Shown: positions 17,888-26,798, counted from the first letter of the stretch. The stretch is 64,000 nucleotides of DNA from Flavobacterium glycines (GCF_900100165.1 NZ_FNEO01000010.1:45841-109840), one strand, 5' to 3'. Made by a program: numbers and translations. Notes: generated by a model not told the origin, from the letters alone.

Positions 17888-18338
17888 CTTCTGTATTTTC
17901 AGATTGGTTAAATATTTCTTTATCGTGTATTAATTTGTTGATGGTTTCGGCAACTTCAATGAAGTTTTCCCATTTTTCATCCGAGATATGTTTTTTAATG
18001 CTTTCATTAAACTGAATGACGGTACTTTTAGACAAGGCTCTTTTTTCTTTGCCATAATCCGTCAAGTAAATTAAAACCCCGCGGCCATCATTGGGATTTT
18101 TCTTTTTAATGATTAATCCTTTTTCTTCCATCGATTTCAGGGTGCGGGTTAGGCTCGTGGGTTCCATTCCCATTTTAGGCCCCAAAGCAGTCGATGGAGT
18201 TCCTTTTTCTTTGTCGATGCTTAATAATGCAAATCCGGTTGCCATTGTTGCGCCATATTTGACAGCTTCCTCATTATACATTCTGGAAATAGCCTGCCAA
18301 GTCGCTCTTAATACGTAGTCTATCGTTTTGTTTTTCAT
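17871..18338 (-). CDS. MarR-family regulator of the fad operon
   Basis: A 155-residue winged-helix regulator. The central DNA-binding part has GMEPTSLTRTLKSMEEKGLI, the recognition helix pattern of MarR proteins, followed by the wing with DGRGVLIYLT. N- and C-terminal helices form the dimer interface. It overlaps fadN, so it probably represses its own operon and is released by an acyl-CoA or fatty acid. That ligand is inferred from context, not seen. An inverted repeat in its leader (18383-18420) is a candidate operator. Confidence 0.88.
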   Translation of the reverse strand: MKNKTIDYVLRATWQAISRMYNEEAVKYGATMATGFALLSIDKEKGTPSTALGPKMGMEPTSLTRTLKSMEEKGLIIKKKNPNDGRGVLIYLTDYGKEKRALSKSTVIQFNESIKKHISDEKWENFIEVAETINKLIHDKEIFNQSENTEDETHN

Positions 18339-18382
18339 ATGGCAAGCTTATTAAGTTTCTCTCAAAAAGAAAATCTATTTTT

Positions 18383-18446
18383 TATCATAATCTTTTTATT
18401 TTGAATTAAAAATTATGATATTAGCATATCTGTTATTTCAAATATA
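18383..18446 (-). promoter_or_regulatory. Candidate marR-fad promoter and operator
   Basis: TATATTTG on the minus strand (18439-18446) fits the -7 element. The leader contains a perfect 9-base inverted repeat TATCATAAT / ATTATGATA (18383-18391 and 18412-18420, 20 bases apart), placed where a repressor could block transcription. The -33 match is weak. Confidence 0.45.
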
Positions 18447-18551
18447 AGAAAAAATAGTATGCGTGCATAATAAAATACAGTTGTTTTTTTGTTAATATTT
18501 TTTGATTCTTGTATTGATTATCGCGGATTTGTTTAATTGTAGTTTTTTTTT

Positions 18552-18680
18552 GGCGTGTCCTTTTCTCGTCAAAAAAAAAGACGAGAAAAGGTCGGGCTGT
18601 CCGTTATATCTTTTATTCTGCTGCGCTCCATAAAAGGATGCCACTTCCATCCCTCACGCAATCCCAACTCCCAAAGACGT
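18552..18680 (-). repeat. Dispersed flavobacterial palindromic repeat, copy 1
   Basis: On the minus strand this reads GGATGGAAGTGGCATCC, then a short hairpin, then GATATAACGGACAGCCCG, then a second hairpin (18559-18570 with 18580-18591, 12-bp stem, nine-base A loop on the plus strand). The same ordered blocks occur at 39711-39790. From memory, elements with this block order are frequent between genes in Flavobacterium. The 440-base gap around it (18339-18779) otherwise holds only the marR and protease promoters. Confidence 0.7.
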
Positions 18681-18722
18681 TCCTGTTTAACGATTTTATG
18701 AGTTGATTGTAGATTTTAATTA

Positions 18723-18751
18723 TTGTAAGTGTAATATTATGATTATGTTTG
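18723..18751 (+). promoter_or_regulatory. Promoter of the S8 protease gene
   Basis: TTG (18723-18725), 18 bases, then TATGTTTG (18744-18751) match the Bacteroidetes promoter. The start would be near 18758, about 22 bases before the ATG. Confidence 0.7.
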
Positions 18752-18779
18752 ATAGATTAATATATTTACTGTTGTTGTT

Positions 18780-21227
18780 ATGCCAAATAGAAAACATTTA
18801 AGACTACTTTCAGAAAAACAATTGGAAAAGGTTATTCCAATGAAATTTAAATATGGTTTTCCTCAAGAAAATGAAGATGATGATGAAGAGCCAAAAAACT
18901 ATTTTAGAGTAGCGCAAACACTGAGTAGAGACAGAGATAGATTTTACAAATATGTAGCTATAAAAAATGAAAGAAGAAATAAAGCCTTAAATGTTCCGCA
19001 TTACATAGACCATGTGTTATTTACATTCCAAGGGCAATTTGTAATAAGTGATTTTTTTAATAAATATTACAATGATTTTGGTTTAGAAGCAGTAGCATTT
19101 TACGATTTTGGTAAAAAAGGATTATTTGCTATTATAGACCATGAAAAATTCCAAGTATTTATGAATGAAATGTATAAATTCATTCAAAAAGAATTGGAAA
19201 ATCAAACAGAATTAGAATATGAAAATTATGTGCTATACATAGCTTCATTCGAATTATTACAAATAAGAGAAATTCTAAAATTCCGTTTAGATCAAATGCA
19301 AGGTTTGGTGTATTTATCTATAATGAATTTGCCGTTGCATGAAGGATTAAAAACTGATATTCTTGGAAGGTTATTTACTTATTTACAAGAGAAAAATATA
19401 GCAATCAAATTTGACGAATCAAATGAAAGATTAGAATTAAATAATCCAACTCCTGAAATACTTCAAGAAATTGTTGAAAACTTTGATATTATTGAAAGTG
19501 CTACCAATTCTGCTTTCACTACAGTTCGACCAGGAGAGTTCAATACGGTTACTCGTGAACAAGGAGTTAATATTGTAAATGCGGAAGAAGATTTGCCAAT
19601 TATCGGAATTATTGATACAGGTATTAGTTCAACATCCGCTATTGCTCCATTGTTAATTAATGATAGAAGTTTTACACTAAATGGAGATCCCTTTATTGAT
19701 ACTGCAAATTTTCAAAGAAATGGTCATGGCACACCAGTAGCGGGTTTAGCTACTTTAGGTAAAATCAATCATCTTAATCAATTTAATGAAAATGTGATCG
19801 CGGATGCTAAAGCATTATCAATAAAAATATCAAATGGAGAAACGAGCTATATTTCTGAAATTGATTTAGTAAAAATGCTTTATGATGTAAAAGTAAAATA
19901 CCCACAAATTAAAATATTTACATTAACCACTTGTTACGATAGACACAAAACAACAAATGAAACCTTCTCTGATTACACATTTTTATTAGATAAGTTTGCT
20001 TATGAAACAGATAGCTTAATTTTCATTTGTACTGCCAATAATAATGATGCAATTAATGACAATAGTTCATATGATTTAGGATATTTTCATTCTGAGAAAA
20101 CAAATATTTGTACCCCTGCTGATAGTATGAATAATTTCACAGTAGGTGCAGCAGCAGATAATATTGCTAATGGCCCATTTTTAGGGATCTCAGATGGAAG
20201 AGAATTTCCAACTTTATTTTCAAGAAAAGGCAATGTAGATTTAAGTTTAATTTTTTCAAGAAATAAAACCAATAATAATTATTTCAAACCGGATGTAATT
20301 GAAAGCGGAGGTGATTTAGGTTACTATAACCCAACTTCTTTGGATTATATGGATGATTCGATGATAGATTTAATATCAGCAAGACCGGAAAAAGGTTTAT
20401 TTAAAGATGTAGGGACTAGTTTTGCAACACCACTTATTGCTAATCTGGCAGTAAAAATCCAAAAACAATATCCTGAATTAAATCCACAAACAGTAAAAGC
20501 TTTAATAATAAATTCCGCTTCTTTAAACAAAGTTCCTTTTGATAAGTCCGTTTCTAAATTAAGAAGTAGAGTTGCTGGTCATGGCTATATAGATAATTTT
20601 AAAAGTGTTTTTTCAAATGAAAATTCAGCAACTTTAATATTAGAAGATGTACTTAGTGACGATGATTTAAAAGTCTATCCAATTCATTTTCCTCAATATT
20701 TAACTACAATGGATTTGGGAAAACAAAATCGTATTCTTAAAATCACTGCTACTCTTTGTTTTAGCTTTTTACCAATAAAAAATAATCAACTTTCGTATAA
20801 TCCAATTCATATAGCATTTTCTATATTTAAAAATCATGAAGCGGAAGATATCATTAAATCAAATATTGAAGTAGATTCTAAGCTAAAAACAACTTTAACT
20901 TGGTCACAAAATGGCAGATATAAATCAAAGCCAATTCCGTATTCAAACACTCAAAAATTAGAATTAATTGTTAATGTAAGTGATTTGATTAATGAAGAGA
21001 ATGCATTCAAACTAGCGGTTCATTGTTTGGTTACTGACCAAATTATTGGAGGATTACCGGCTGGTTATCCTAGTGATTTTCCTTTTTCTTTAGTGATTAA
21101 TATTGAGGAAACGACAAAAAATAAAACAGGATTATTGTATGATGAAATACAGCTTATTAATAATCTCGAGGTAATTGGTAATTTAGATACAGATACTACA
21201 GTTGAAATTGATTCATTAGATGTTTAA
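18780..21227 (+). CDS. Cytoplasmic S8 (subtilisin-like) protease of an IetAS-like pair
   Basis: An 815-residue protein without signal peptide or membrane segment. Residues 1-260 form an unusual charged N-terminal region with an acidic patch (31-37). The subtilase core follows: Asp279 in IIDTG, His316 in GHGTPVAG, and Ser547 in GTSFATP, with TANNND supplying the oxyanion region. About 230 residues of beta-rich C-terminal domain follow. This architecture, and the neighbouring AAA+ ATPase, match the IetS protease of the IetA/IetS plasmid toxin-antitoxin pair, also listed among predicted antiphage pairs. Unlike those operons, the ATPase gene here is convergent and overlaps by 12 bases. Target proteins are unknown. 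Confidence 0.82.
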   Translation: MPNRKHLRLLSEKQLEKVIPMKFKYGFPQENEDDDEEPKNYFRVAQTLSRDRDRFYKYVAIKNERRNKALNVPHYIDHVLFTFQGQFVISDFFNKYYNDFGLEAVAFYDFGKKGLFAIIDHEKFQVFMNEMYKFIQKELENQTELEYENYVLYIASFELLQIREILKFRLDQMQGLVYLSIMNLPLHEGLKTDILGRLFTYLQEKNIAIKFDESNERLELNNPTPEILQEIVENFDIIESATNSAFTTVRPGEFNTVTREQGVNIVNAEEDLPIIGIIDTGISSTSAIAPLLINDRSFTLNGDPFIDTANFQRNGHGTPVAGLATLGKINHLNQFNENVIADAKALSIKISNGETSYISEIDLVKMLYDVKVKYPQIKIFTLTTCYDRHKTTNETFSDYTFLLDKFAYETDSLIFICTANNNDAINDNSSYDLGYFHSEKTNICTPADSMNNFTVGAAADNIANGPFLGISDGREFPTLFSRKGNVDLSLIFSRNKTNNNYFKPDVIESGGDLGYYNPTSLDYMDDSMIDLISARPEKGLFKDVGTSFATPLIANLAVKIQKQYPELNPQTVKALIINSASLNKVPFDKSVSKLRSRVAGHGYIDNFKSVFSNENSATLILEDVLSDDDLKVYPIHFPQYLTTMDLGKQNRILKITATLCFSFLPIKNNQLSYNPIHIAFSIFKNHEAEDIIKSNIEVDSKLKTTLTWSQNGRYKSKPIPYSNTQKLELIVNVSDLINEENAFKLAVHCLVTDQIIGGLPAGYPSDFPFSLVINIEETTKNKTGLLYDEIQLINNLEVIGNLDTDTTVEIDSLDV

Positions 21228-21233
21228 TGAATC
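21210..21233. terminator. Palindrome in the protease/ATPase overlap
   Basis: A 9-bp stem GATTCATTA / TAATGAATC (21210-21218 with 21225-21233, loop GATGTT) spans both stop codons. A T-run follows on the plus side. It encodes Asp-Ser-Leu on both strands, so the proteins end DSLDV and DSLNI. It may act as a weak bidirectional terminator. Confidence 0.5.
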
Positions 21234-22241
21234 TTTTTCAATTGATATTAGATTTTTCCAAATTGTAGTATCAATGTAAGTGACTAAACTTTTAGAATTC
21301 CCTATTGAAGCAAAAAGAGATTTTTTGATTGCATTAATCAACGTCTTTTGAATACTATAGTAAGATAAACCTTTACAGTCCTTAATAATTTTGTTTACTT
21401 CAGTTTTATTCTTAAAAGCAAACTTTCCGTCTTTTAATGTAAGATTAACGAGTTCTTTTATTTCTTTTTCAGTGGGCAAACTAAAAGTGATAATATTATC
21501 AAATCGTCTCAATAAAGCATCATCCAGCATGTCTTTTTGATTAGTAGCAGCAACAACAATACTATTTTGTGGTAAATAGTCAAATAATTGTAAAATAGTA
21601 TTTACAACACGTTTCATTTCACCATGGTCTTGGCTATAATCTCTAATCTTACCTATACTATCAAATTCATCAAGGAAAATAATACAATCTTCCAAAGCAG
21701 CTTTTTTGAATATCTTAGATAAGTTTTTACTTGTTTCACCAAGTTTGGAAGATACGATAGCTCCTAAATTAAGAACAATCATCATTTTCTTTAATTCACC
21801 TGCAATAATATAAGAAGCTAATGTTTTACCACAACCAGACGGGCCATGTAATAACAACTTATTTGAAACAGGCAAATTAAATTGTTGAAGTAACTCAAGT
21901 CTGTGATGTTCCTCAATAAAAAACTCAAGTTCTTGCTTCACTTTGTCCTCTATGACTATATTTGATAAAGTATAATCTGAAGTTATTTTTTCAAGAATTA
22001 AGTCTGAAATCTCTTTATCTTCTAATCGATTGAAATATTGGTCACTTCCTACTTTAGTTAAATTATTATGTTTTTGTAATCGTATTGAATCTTTTAATAT
22101 AGATTGCAATTGAATCGCAAAGTTTAACTTCTTAGTGTTTTTGGAATGCTCAATTAATTGATTGAGTACAGATAATAGCTTTTCTTGGTCATTTTCAAGA
22201 CCATATTTTGCAATATCTTTTATATAATCTGATTGACTCAT
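21216..22241 (-). CDS. AAA+ ATPase partner of the S8 protease (IetA-like)
   Basis: A 341-residue AAA+ ATPase. About 125 N-terminal helical residues precede the core. Walker A is GPSGCGKT (133-140), Walker B IIFLDE (187-192), sensor 1 Asn234 in AATNQ, and arginine fingers Arg245/Arg246 in LLRRFD. The fold is of the FtsH/classical-AAA type without zinc or membrane parts. In the IetAS pair the ATPase restrains the protease; a similar antitoxin or activator role is inferred from the neighbour only. The gene is monocistronic by position and ends tail-to-tail within the protease gene. Both genes look more AT-rich by eye than the fad genes around them, consistent with acquisition. Confidence 0.82.
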   Translation of the reverse strand: MSQSDYIKDIAKYGLENDQEKLLSVLNQLIEHSKNTKKLNFAIQLQSILKDSIRLQKHNNLTKVGSDQYFNRLEDKEISDLILEKITSDYTLSNIVIEDKVKQELEFFIEEHHRLELLQQFNLPVSNKLLLHGPSGCGKTLASYIIAGELKKMMIVLNLGAIVSSKLGETSKNLSKIFKKAALEDCIIFLDEFDSIGKIRDYSQDHGEMKRVVNTILQLFDYLPQNSIVVAATNQKDMLDDALLRRFDNIITFSLPTEKEIKELVNLTLKDGKFAFKNKTEVNKIIKDCKGLSYYSIQKTLINAIKKSLFASIGNSKSLVTYIDTTIWKNLISIEKDSLNI

Positions 22242-22300
22242 TTCGGTGTAAAAATAGTGTTTTTTTAGTTTTAATAATTAAATTATAAATAAAGTTACAA

Positions 22301-22335
22301 AAAAAGCGGCTATCTCATAAAGACAGCCGCTTTTT
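22301..22335 (-). terminator. Terminator of the acyl-CoA synthetase gene
   Basis: An 11-bp stem (22301-22311 with 22325-22335) with an inner three-pair extension is followed on the minus strand by a T-run. It lies 20 bases after the synthetase stop. Confidence 0.88.
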
Positions 22336-22354
22336 AGTTTGTATCATTTATGTT

Positions 22355-24133
22355 CTAAAAACTATATATTTTTTGGTACAAATCCTGATATTTTTCCAGT
22401 ATGTTTTTACGTTTTAATTTGAGTGTGGGCGTCATTTCGCCACCATCAATGGACCAAACGGTAGGAGTGAGTTCGAATTTTTTAATTTGTTCCCAGTGTC
22501 CAAATTTACTATTAATACTGTCAATTTCCTGTTGGATTCGCGCAATTACTTTTTCGTTGGTCACGATTTCCTGATTTGTTTTCCCAATGTCGGTTTTGTT
22601 TTTGTTAGCCCATTCTTTTACAAAATCAAAATTAGGCTGGATAAATGCGGCCGGCATTTTTTGACCTTCGCCTATTACCATGATTTGTTCGATAAAGCGG
22701 GATTGTTTCATGGTGTTTTCGATCAATTGAGGGGCAATGTATTTTCCGCCGGAAGTTTTGAACATTTCTTTTTTCCGATCGGTAATTTTTAGAAATCCAT
22801 CTTTATCAAGATTACCAATGTCTCCGGTATGGAAATAACCGTCAGTGATTACTTCGTTGGTAAGCGCTTCATTTTTATAATAACCTACCATTACGTTTGG
22901 ACCTTTGCACAGAATTTCGCCATCTTCGGCAATTTTTACTTCTACATTATCGATAACTTTACCAACAGTTCCAATGCGGAAACCGTAATTTCTCATGTCG
23001 TTTACGGCAATTACAGGAGAAGTTTCGGTCAAACCATAACCTTCCATAACGGGAATTTCGGCAGCGGCAAAAATTCGGGACAAACGGGTTTGCAATGCAG
23101 CACTTCCGGAAACCATAACTTCGAGTTTACCACCCAAACCTTCTTTCCATTTGCTGAAAATAAGTTTTCGGGCAATTTTAAGTTGGAATTCATACCAAAA
23201 TCCATTGGCTCCATAAGGTTCGTAACGCAATCCTAAGTTGATAGCCCAGAAGAATAGTGTTTTTTTGATTCCGCTTAGTTCGGCACCTTTGGCATAAATT
23301 TTATCATATACTTTTTCGATTAACCTTGGAACAGCTGTAATTACTGTGGGCTGTACTTCTTTGATATTTTCTCCGATTTTTTCAATGGATTCACCAAAAT
23401 ATATCGATACACCATAATATTGGTATAAATACAAAACCATTCTTTCAAAAATATGACAAATAGGCAAGAAACTCAATGCGCGACTTGCACCAGCTTTGAA
23501 AGGGATTCTGGGAGCACTACCTAAAACATTCGATACAATATTTTGGTGTGAAAGCATTACACCTTTAGGATTTCCGGTTGTGCCTGAAGTATAAATGATT
23601 GTGGCTAAATCTTCGGTTTTGATACTGTTTTTTCGGGATTCAACTTCTTCCTGGTTGCTATTGTCTTCCCCCAGAGCTGATAATTCGTTCCAATTTTTGC
23701 AATTGCTAATAGCATTGAAACTGTAAATTTCTTTAAGATGCGGTAATTTACTTTTGATAGCGTTAATTTTTTTGAAGAGCTCTTCGTCAGAAACGAAACA
23801 ATAACTGGCTTCACAATGATTCAGAATGTATTCGTAATCCTGTTCAGAAATAGTAGGGTAGATGGGGACGGTTTGAGCTCCGGTTTGTAAAACCCCAATA
23901 TCTACTATGTGCCATTCAGTCCTGTTATTAGAAGATATGATGGCAATTTTATCGTCTTTTTGTATTCCTAATCGCAGTAGTGCTCTGGAAATACAATTGG
24001 ATTGTGTAATGTATTCCTGTGTAGATATTTTTACCCAGACACCATTTTGTTTTGAGGCTAAAGCATCAGGGATAGAAGCGAATTCATCCTGTTGATGGTA
24101 TGGAAAGTCAAAGATTCGGCTAATCGATTTCAT
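22355..24133 (-). CDS. fadD: Long-chain fatty acid-CoA ligase (AMP-forming)
   Basis: A 592-residue adenylate-forming enzyme that activates fatty acids to acyl-CoA. Motifs: the P-loop IIYTSGTTGNPKG, GYGLTETSPV (adenine-binding), HTGDIG with the ribose Asp, and ITDRKKEMFKTSGGKYIAP, where the hinge and catalytic lysine region lie. The long type ending in MTPTLKLKR is that of FAA1/FadD15-like synthetases. It would feed the FadE-FadN-FadA cycle encoded downstream. Between it and marR lies the protease/ATPase pair, which therefore appears inserted into a fatty-acid block that is otherwise all on the minus strand. Confidence 0.92.
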   Translation of the reverse strand: MKSISRIFDFPYHQQDEFASIPDALASKQNGVWVKISTQEYITQSNCISRALLRLGIQKDDKIAIISSNNRTEWHIVDIGVLQTGAQTVPIYPTISEQDYEYILNHCEASYCFVSDEELFKKINAIKSKLPHLKEIYSFNAISNCKNWNELSALGEDNSNQEEVESRKNSIKTEDLATIIYTSGTTGNPKGVMLSHQNIVSNVLGSAPRIPFKAGASRALSFLPICHIFERMVLYLYQYYGVSIYFGESIEKIGENIKEVQPTVITAVPRLIEKVYDKIYAKGAELSGIKKTLFFWAINLGLRYEPYGANGFWYEFQLKIARKLIFSKWKEGLGGKLEVMVSGSAALQTRLSRIFAAAEIPVMEGYGLTETSPVIAVNDMRNYGFRIGTVGKVIDNVEVKIAEDGEILCKGPNVMVGYYKNEALTNEVITDGYFHTGDIGNLDKDGFLKITDRKKEMFKTSGGKYIAPQLIENTMKQSRFIEQIMVIGEGQKMPAAFIQPNFDFVKEWANKNKTDIGKTNQEIVTNEKVIARIQQEIDSINSKFGHWEQIKKFELTPTVWSIDGGEMTPTLKLKRKNILEKYQDLYQKIYSF

Positions 24134-24416
24134 TTTTATGGTTTTGGAATCCTATGCAAAATATAAAAAAAATGCTAAACTTACCTTTTTTGAATAATAA
24201 AAAAAGCGGTGATTTCAGGATGGATATAGTGATGATAATTTCTCCTGAAAAGTGATTTTTACTTTTATTTAAGACCATATTTGGAGACTAATTTAGTGAT
24301 TGAAATGGGAGATAGATTTTTTAACTATAAGATTTTGAGTTGTTAATGATTATTTTGAAGTTTTTTTAGTAATTTAATTAGCTCAATTTAATTGAGGATT
24401 ATGATTAAATAAGGGT

Positions 24417-24476
24417 ATAGTTTTTATCTATTGATAATTTTATTTCTATAGTAAAAACTGTTTTAAATTAGCATTG
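24417..24476 (+). promoter_or_regulatory. OxyR-like site and promoter of katG
   Basis: ATAG-N7-CTAT at 24417-24431 fits the OxyR half-operator ATAGntnnnanCTAT at every defined position. A second CTATAG follows at 24447. The -7 candidate TAGCATTG (24469-24476) lies about 38 bases further, with no good -33, as expected of an activator-dependent promoter. The rest of the 375-base gap (24134-24508) shows no gene. Confidence 0.55.
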
Positions 24477-24508
24477 TGGCTTAAAAAAATATAAAAAAAT
24501 AAATTATT

Positions 24509-26725
24509 ATGGAAAATAAGAACAATTCAAATGGTGGGGGTAAATGCCCATTTTCAGGAGGTGCTCAACAAAAAAGCGCAGGTTCTGGTACTACTAATAA
24601 TGACTGGTGGCCAAATCAGTTAAAATTGAATATTTTGCGTCAGCATGCTGATTTTTCAAATCCTATGGGAGCAGGGTTTAACTATGCCGAGGCTTTTAAA
24701 AGTTTGGACTTAGCTGCCGTTAAAAAAGATATTTACAATTTGATGACTACTTCACAGGACTGGTGGCCTGCTGATTATGGTCATTACGGACCTTTTTTTA
24801 TTCGAATGGCCTGGCATAGTGCCGGAACCTATCGTATAGCCGATGGACGCGGAGGTGGAGGTTCTGGTTCGCAGCGTTTTGCTCCATTGAATAGTTGGCC
24901 TGATAATGTGAATTTAGATAAGGCGCGATTGCTTTTGTGGCCAATAAAAAAGAAATACGGTAATAAAATCTCATGGGCCGATTTGATGATATTGGCAGGA
25001 AACTGCGCTTTAGAATCAATGGGATTGAAAACTTTTGGTTTTGCCGGAGGTCGTGAAGATATATGGGAGACAGAGCAGGATATTTATTGGGGAGTTGAGG
25101 GAAAATGGTTGGATGATAAACGTTATAAAGGTGATCGGGAATTAGAAAATCCTTTGGCAGCGGTTCAAATGGGGTTGATTTATGTGAATCCGGAAGGACC
25201 AAACGGTAATCCTGATCCTGTGGCTTCGGCAAGAGATATTCGCGAAACTTTTGGACGAATGGCAATGAATGATGAGGAAACAGTAGCTTTGGTTGCCGGA
25301 GGGCATACTTTTGGAAAAACCCACGGAGCTGCTGATCCCGGTCAATACGTAGGTGTTGAACCAGCAGGAGCAAGTATTGAAGAGCAAGGTTTAGGATGGA
25401 AAAATACTTTCGGCAAAGGTCATGGAGAGGATACGATTTCCAGCGGTTTGGAAGGAGCCTGGACCACTTCGCCAACAAAATGGAGTAATAATTATTTTGA
25501 AAATTTATTTGGTTTTGAATGGGAATTGACAAAAAGTCCTGCCGGAGCACACCAATGGAAACCTAAAAATGGAGCAGGAGCAGGAACGGTTCCGGATGCT
25601 CATAATCCATCAAAAAGTCATGCGCCAACGATGCTTACTGCTGATTTAGCGTTGCGATTTGACCCTATTTATGAGAAGATTTCAAGGGATTTCTATGAAA
25701 ACCCGGATAAGTTTGCTGATGCTTTTGCACGTGCCTGGTATAAACTGACTCATCGTGATATGGGACCTATTGCCCGTTATCTTGGGCCGGAAGTGCCAAA
25801 AGAAGAATTGATCTGGCAAGATCCAATTCCGGCAGTAACACATAAATTAATTGATAGTAATGATATTGCTTCGCTTAAAGCAAAAATATTAGATTCAGGA
25901 TTGTCGGTTTCGGAGTTAGTCTCGACAGCCTGGGCTTCGGCTTCCACTTTTAGAGGTTCAGACAAACGTGGTGGAGCTAATGGAGCACGTATTCGATTAG
26001 CGCCACAAAAAGATTGGGAAGTAAATAATCCGTCGCAGTTAGCCAAGGTGATTTCGAAATTAGAAGCCATTCAGGCTGAATTTAATAATGCTCAAACGGA
26101 TGCTAAAAAGGTTTCACTTGCCGATTTGATTGTTTTAGGAGGTAATGCAGCTATTGAAAAAGCGGCTTCTCAGGCAGGGCATAAAATAGTTGTTCCGTTT
26201 GCGGCAGGAAGAAACGATGCGGTACAAGAACAAACCGATGTGGAATCTTTTGCTGTTTTAGAACCTATTGCTGATGGATTCCGTAATTATTTGAAAACAA
26301 AATATACCATTTCGGCGGAGGAATTATTGGTTGATAAAGCCCAATTAATGACGCTTTCGGTTCCTGAACTGACGGTGTTGGTAGGCGGTATGCGTGTGTT
26401 GAATACTAATTTTGATCAATCTACACTCGGGGTATTTACTAATCGTCCGGAAATGTTGACCAATGATTTCTTTGTGAATTTATTAGATTTAGACACTAGC
26501 TGGAAAGCAACTTCTGCCTCTGAGGATGTTTTTGAAGGTAGTAACCGTAAAACAGGAATAGCAAAATGGAAAGGAAGTCGCGTGGATCTTATTTTTGGTT
26601 CCAATTCTGAGTTGCGAGCTATTGCTGAGGTTTATGCCTGTGCTGATTCCAACGAAAAATTTGTCAACGATTTTGTGGCAGCCTGGACTAAAGTGATGAA
26701 CTTGGATCGTTTTGATTTGGTTTAA
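24509..26725 (+). CDS. katG: Catalase-peroxidase
   Basis: A 738-residue bifunctional haem enzyme removing hydrogen peroxide. In the N-terminal haem domain the distal residues Arg99, Trp102 and His103 lie in RMAWHSAGTYR. The haem-ligating His266 lies in AGGHTFGKTHG. Trp102, Tyr225 (GLIYVNPEG) and Met251 (GRMAMND) make the covalent triad needed for catalase activity. A degenerate duplicated C-terminal domain follows from about 440. The early CPFSGG motif is usual for KatG. No signal peptide is present, so it acts in the cytoplasm. A perfect OxyR-type half-site upstream suggests peroxide induction. Confidence 0.97.
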   Translation: MENKNNSNGGGKCPFSGGAQQKSAGSGTTNNDWWPNQLKLNILRQHADFSNPMGAGFNYAEAFKSLDLAAVKKDIYNLMTTSQDWWPADYGHYGPFFIRMAWHSAGTYRIADGRGGGGSGSQRFAPLNSWPDNVNLDKARLLLWPIKKKYGNKISWADLMILAGNCALESMGLKTFGFAGGREDIWETEQDIYWGVEGKWLDDKRYKGDRELENPLAAVQMGLIYVNPEGPNGNPDPVASARDIRETFGRMAMNDEETVALVAGGHTFGKTHGAADPGQYVGVEPAGASIEEQGLGWKNTFGKGHGEDTISSGLEGAWTTSPTKWSNNYFENLFGFEWELTKSPAGAHQWKPKNGAGAGTVPDAHNPSKSHAPTMLTADLALRFDPIYEKISRDFYENPDKFADAFARAWYKLTHRDMGPIARYLGPEVPKEELIWQDPIPAVTHKLIDSNDIASLKAKILDSGLSVSELVSTAWASASTFRGSDKRGGANGARIRLAPQKDWEVNNPSQLAKVISKLEAIQAEFNNAQTDAKKVSLADLIVLGGNAAIEKAASQAGHKIVVPFAAGRNDAVQEQTDVESFAVLEPIADGFRNYLKTKYTISAEELLVDKAQLMTLSVPELTVLVGGMRVLNTNFDQSTLGVFTNRPEMLTNDFFVNLLDLDTSWKATSASEDVFEGSNRKTGIAKWKGSRVDLIFGSNSELRAIAEVYACADSNEKFVNDFVAAWTKVMNLDRFDLV

Positions 26726-26741
26726 TATAAGTTTAAAATTG

Positions 26742-26778
26742 AAAAATCCCGTCCCGAAATAATCGGAACGGGATTTTT
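26742..26778. terminator. Bidirectional terminator between katG and carbonic anhydrase
   Basis: An 11-bp stem (26742-26752 with 26768-26778) and an inner CCGA/TCGG extension lie between two convergent genes, with A- and T-runs on either side. The CCCGTCCCGA core repeats that at 11916. Confidence 0.88.
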
Positions 26779-26798
26779 ATTTTATCTGTAAAATTGGC

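Noticed and set aside
24798..25550. A 250-codon frame opposite katG
   Set aside because: It is antisense to a complete, well-conserved enzyme gene; the predicted protein is Leu/Pro/His-rich with no domain, as expected from a shadow.
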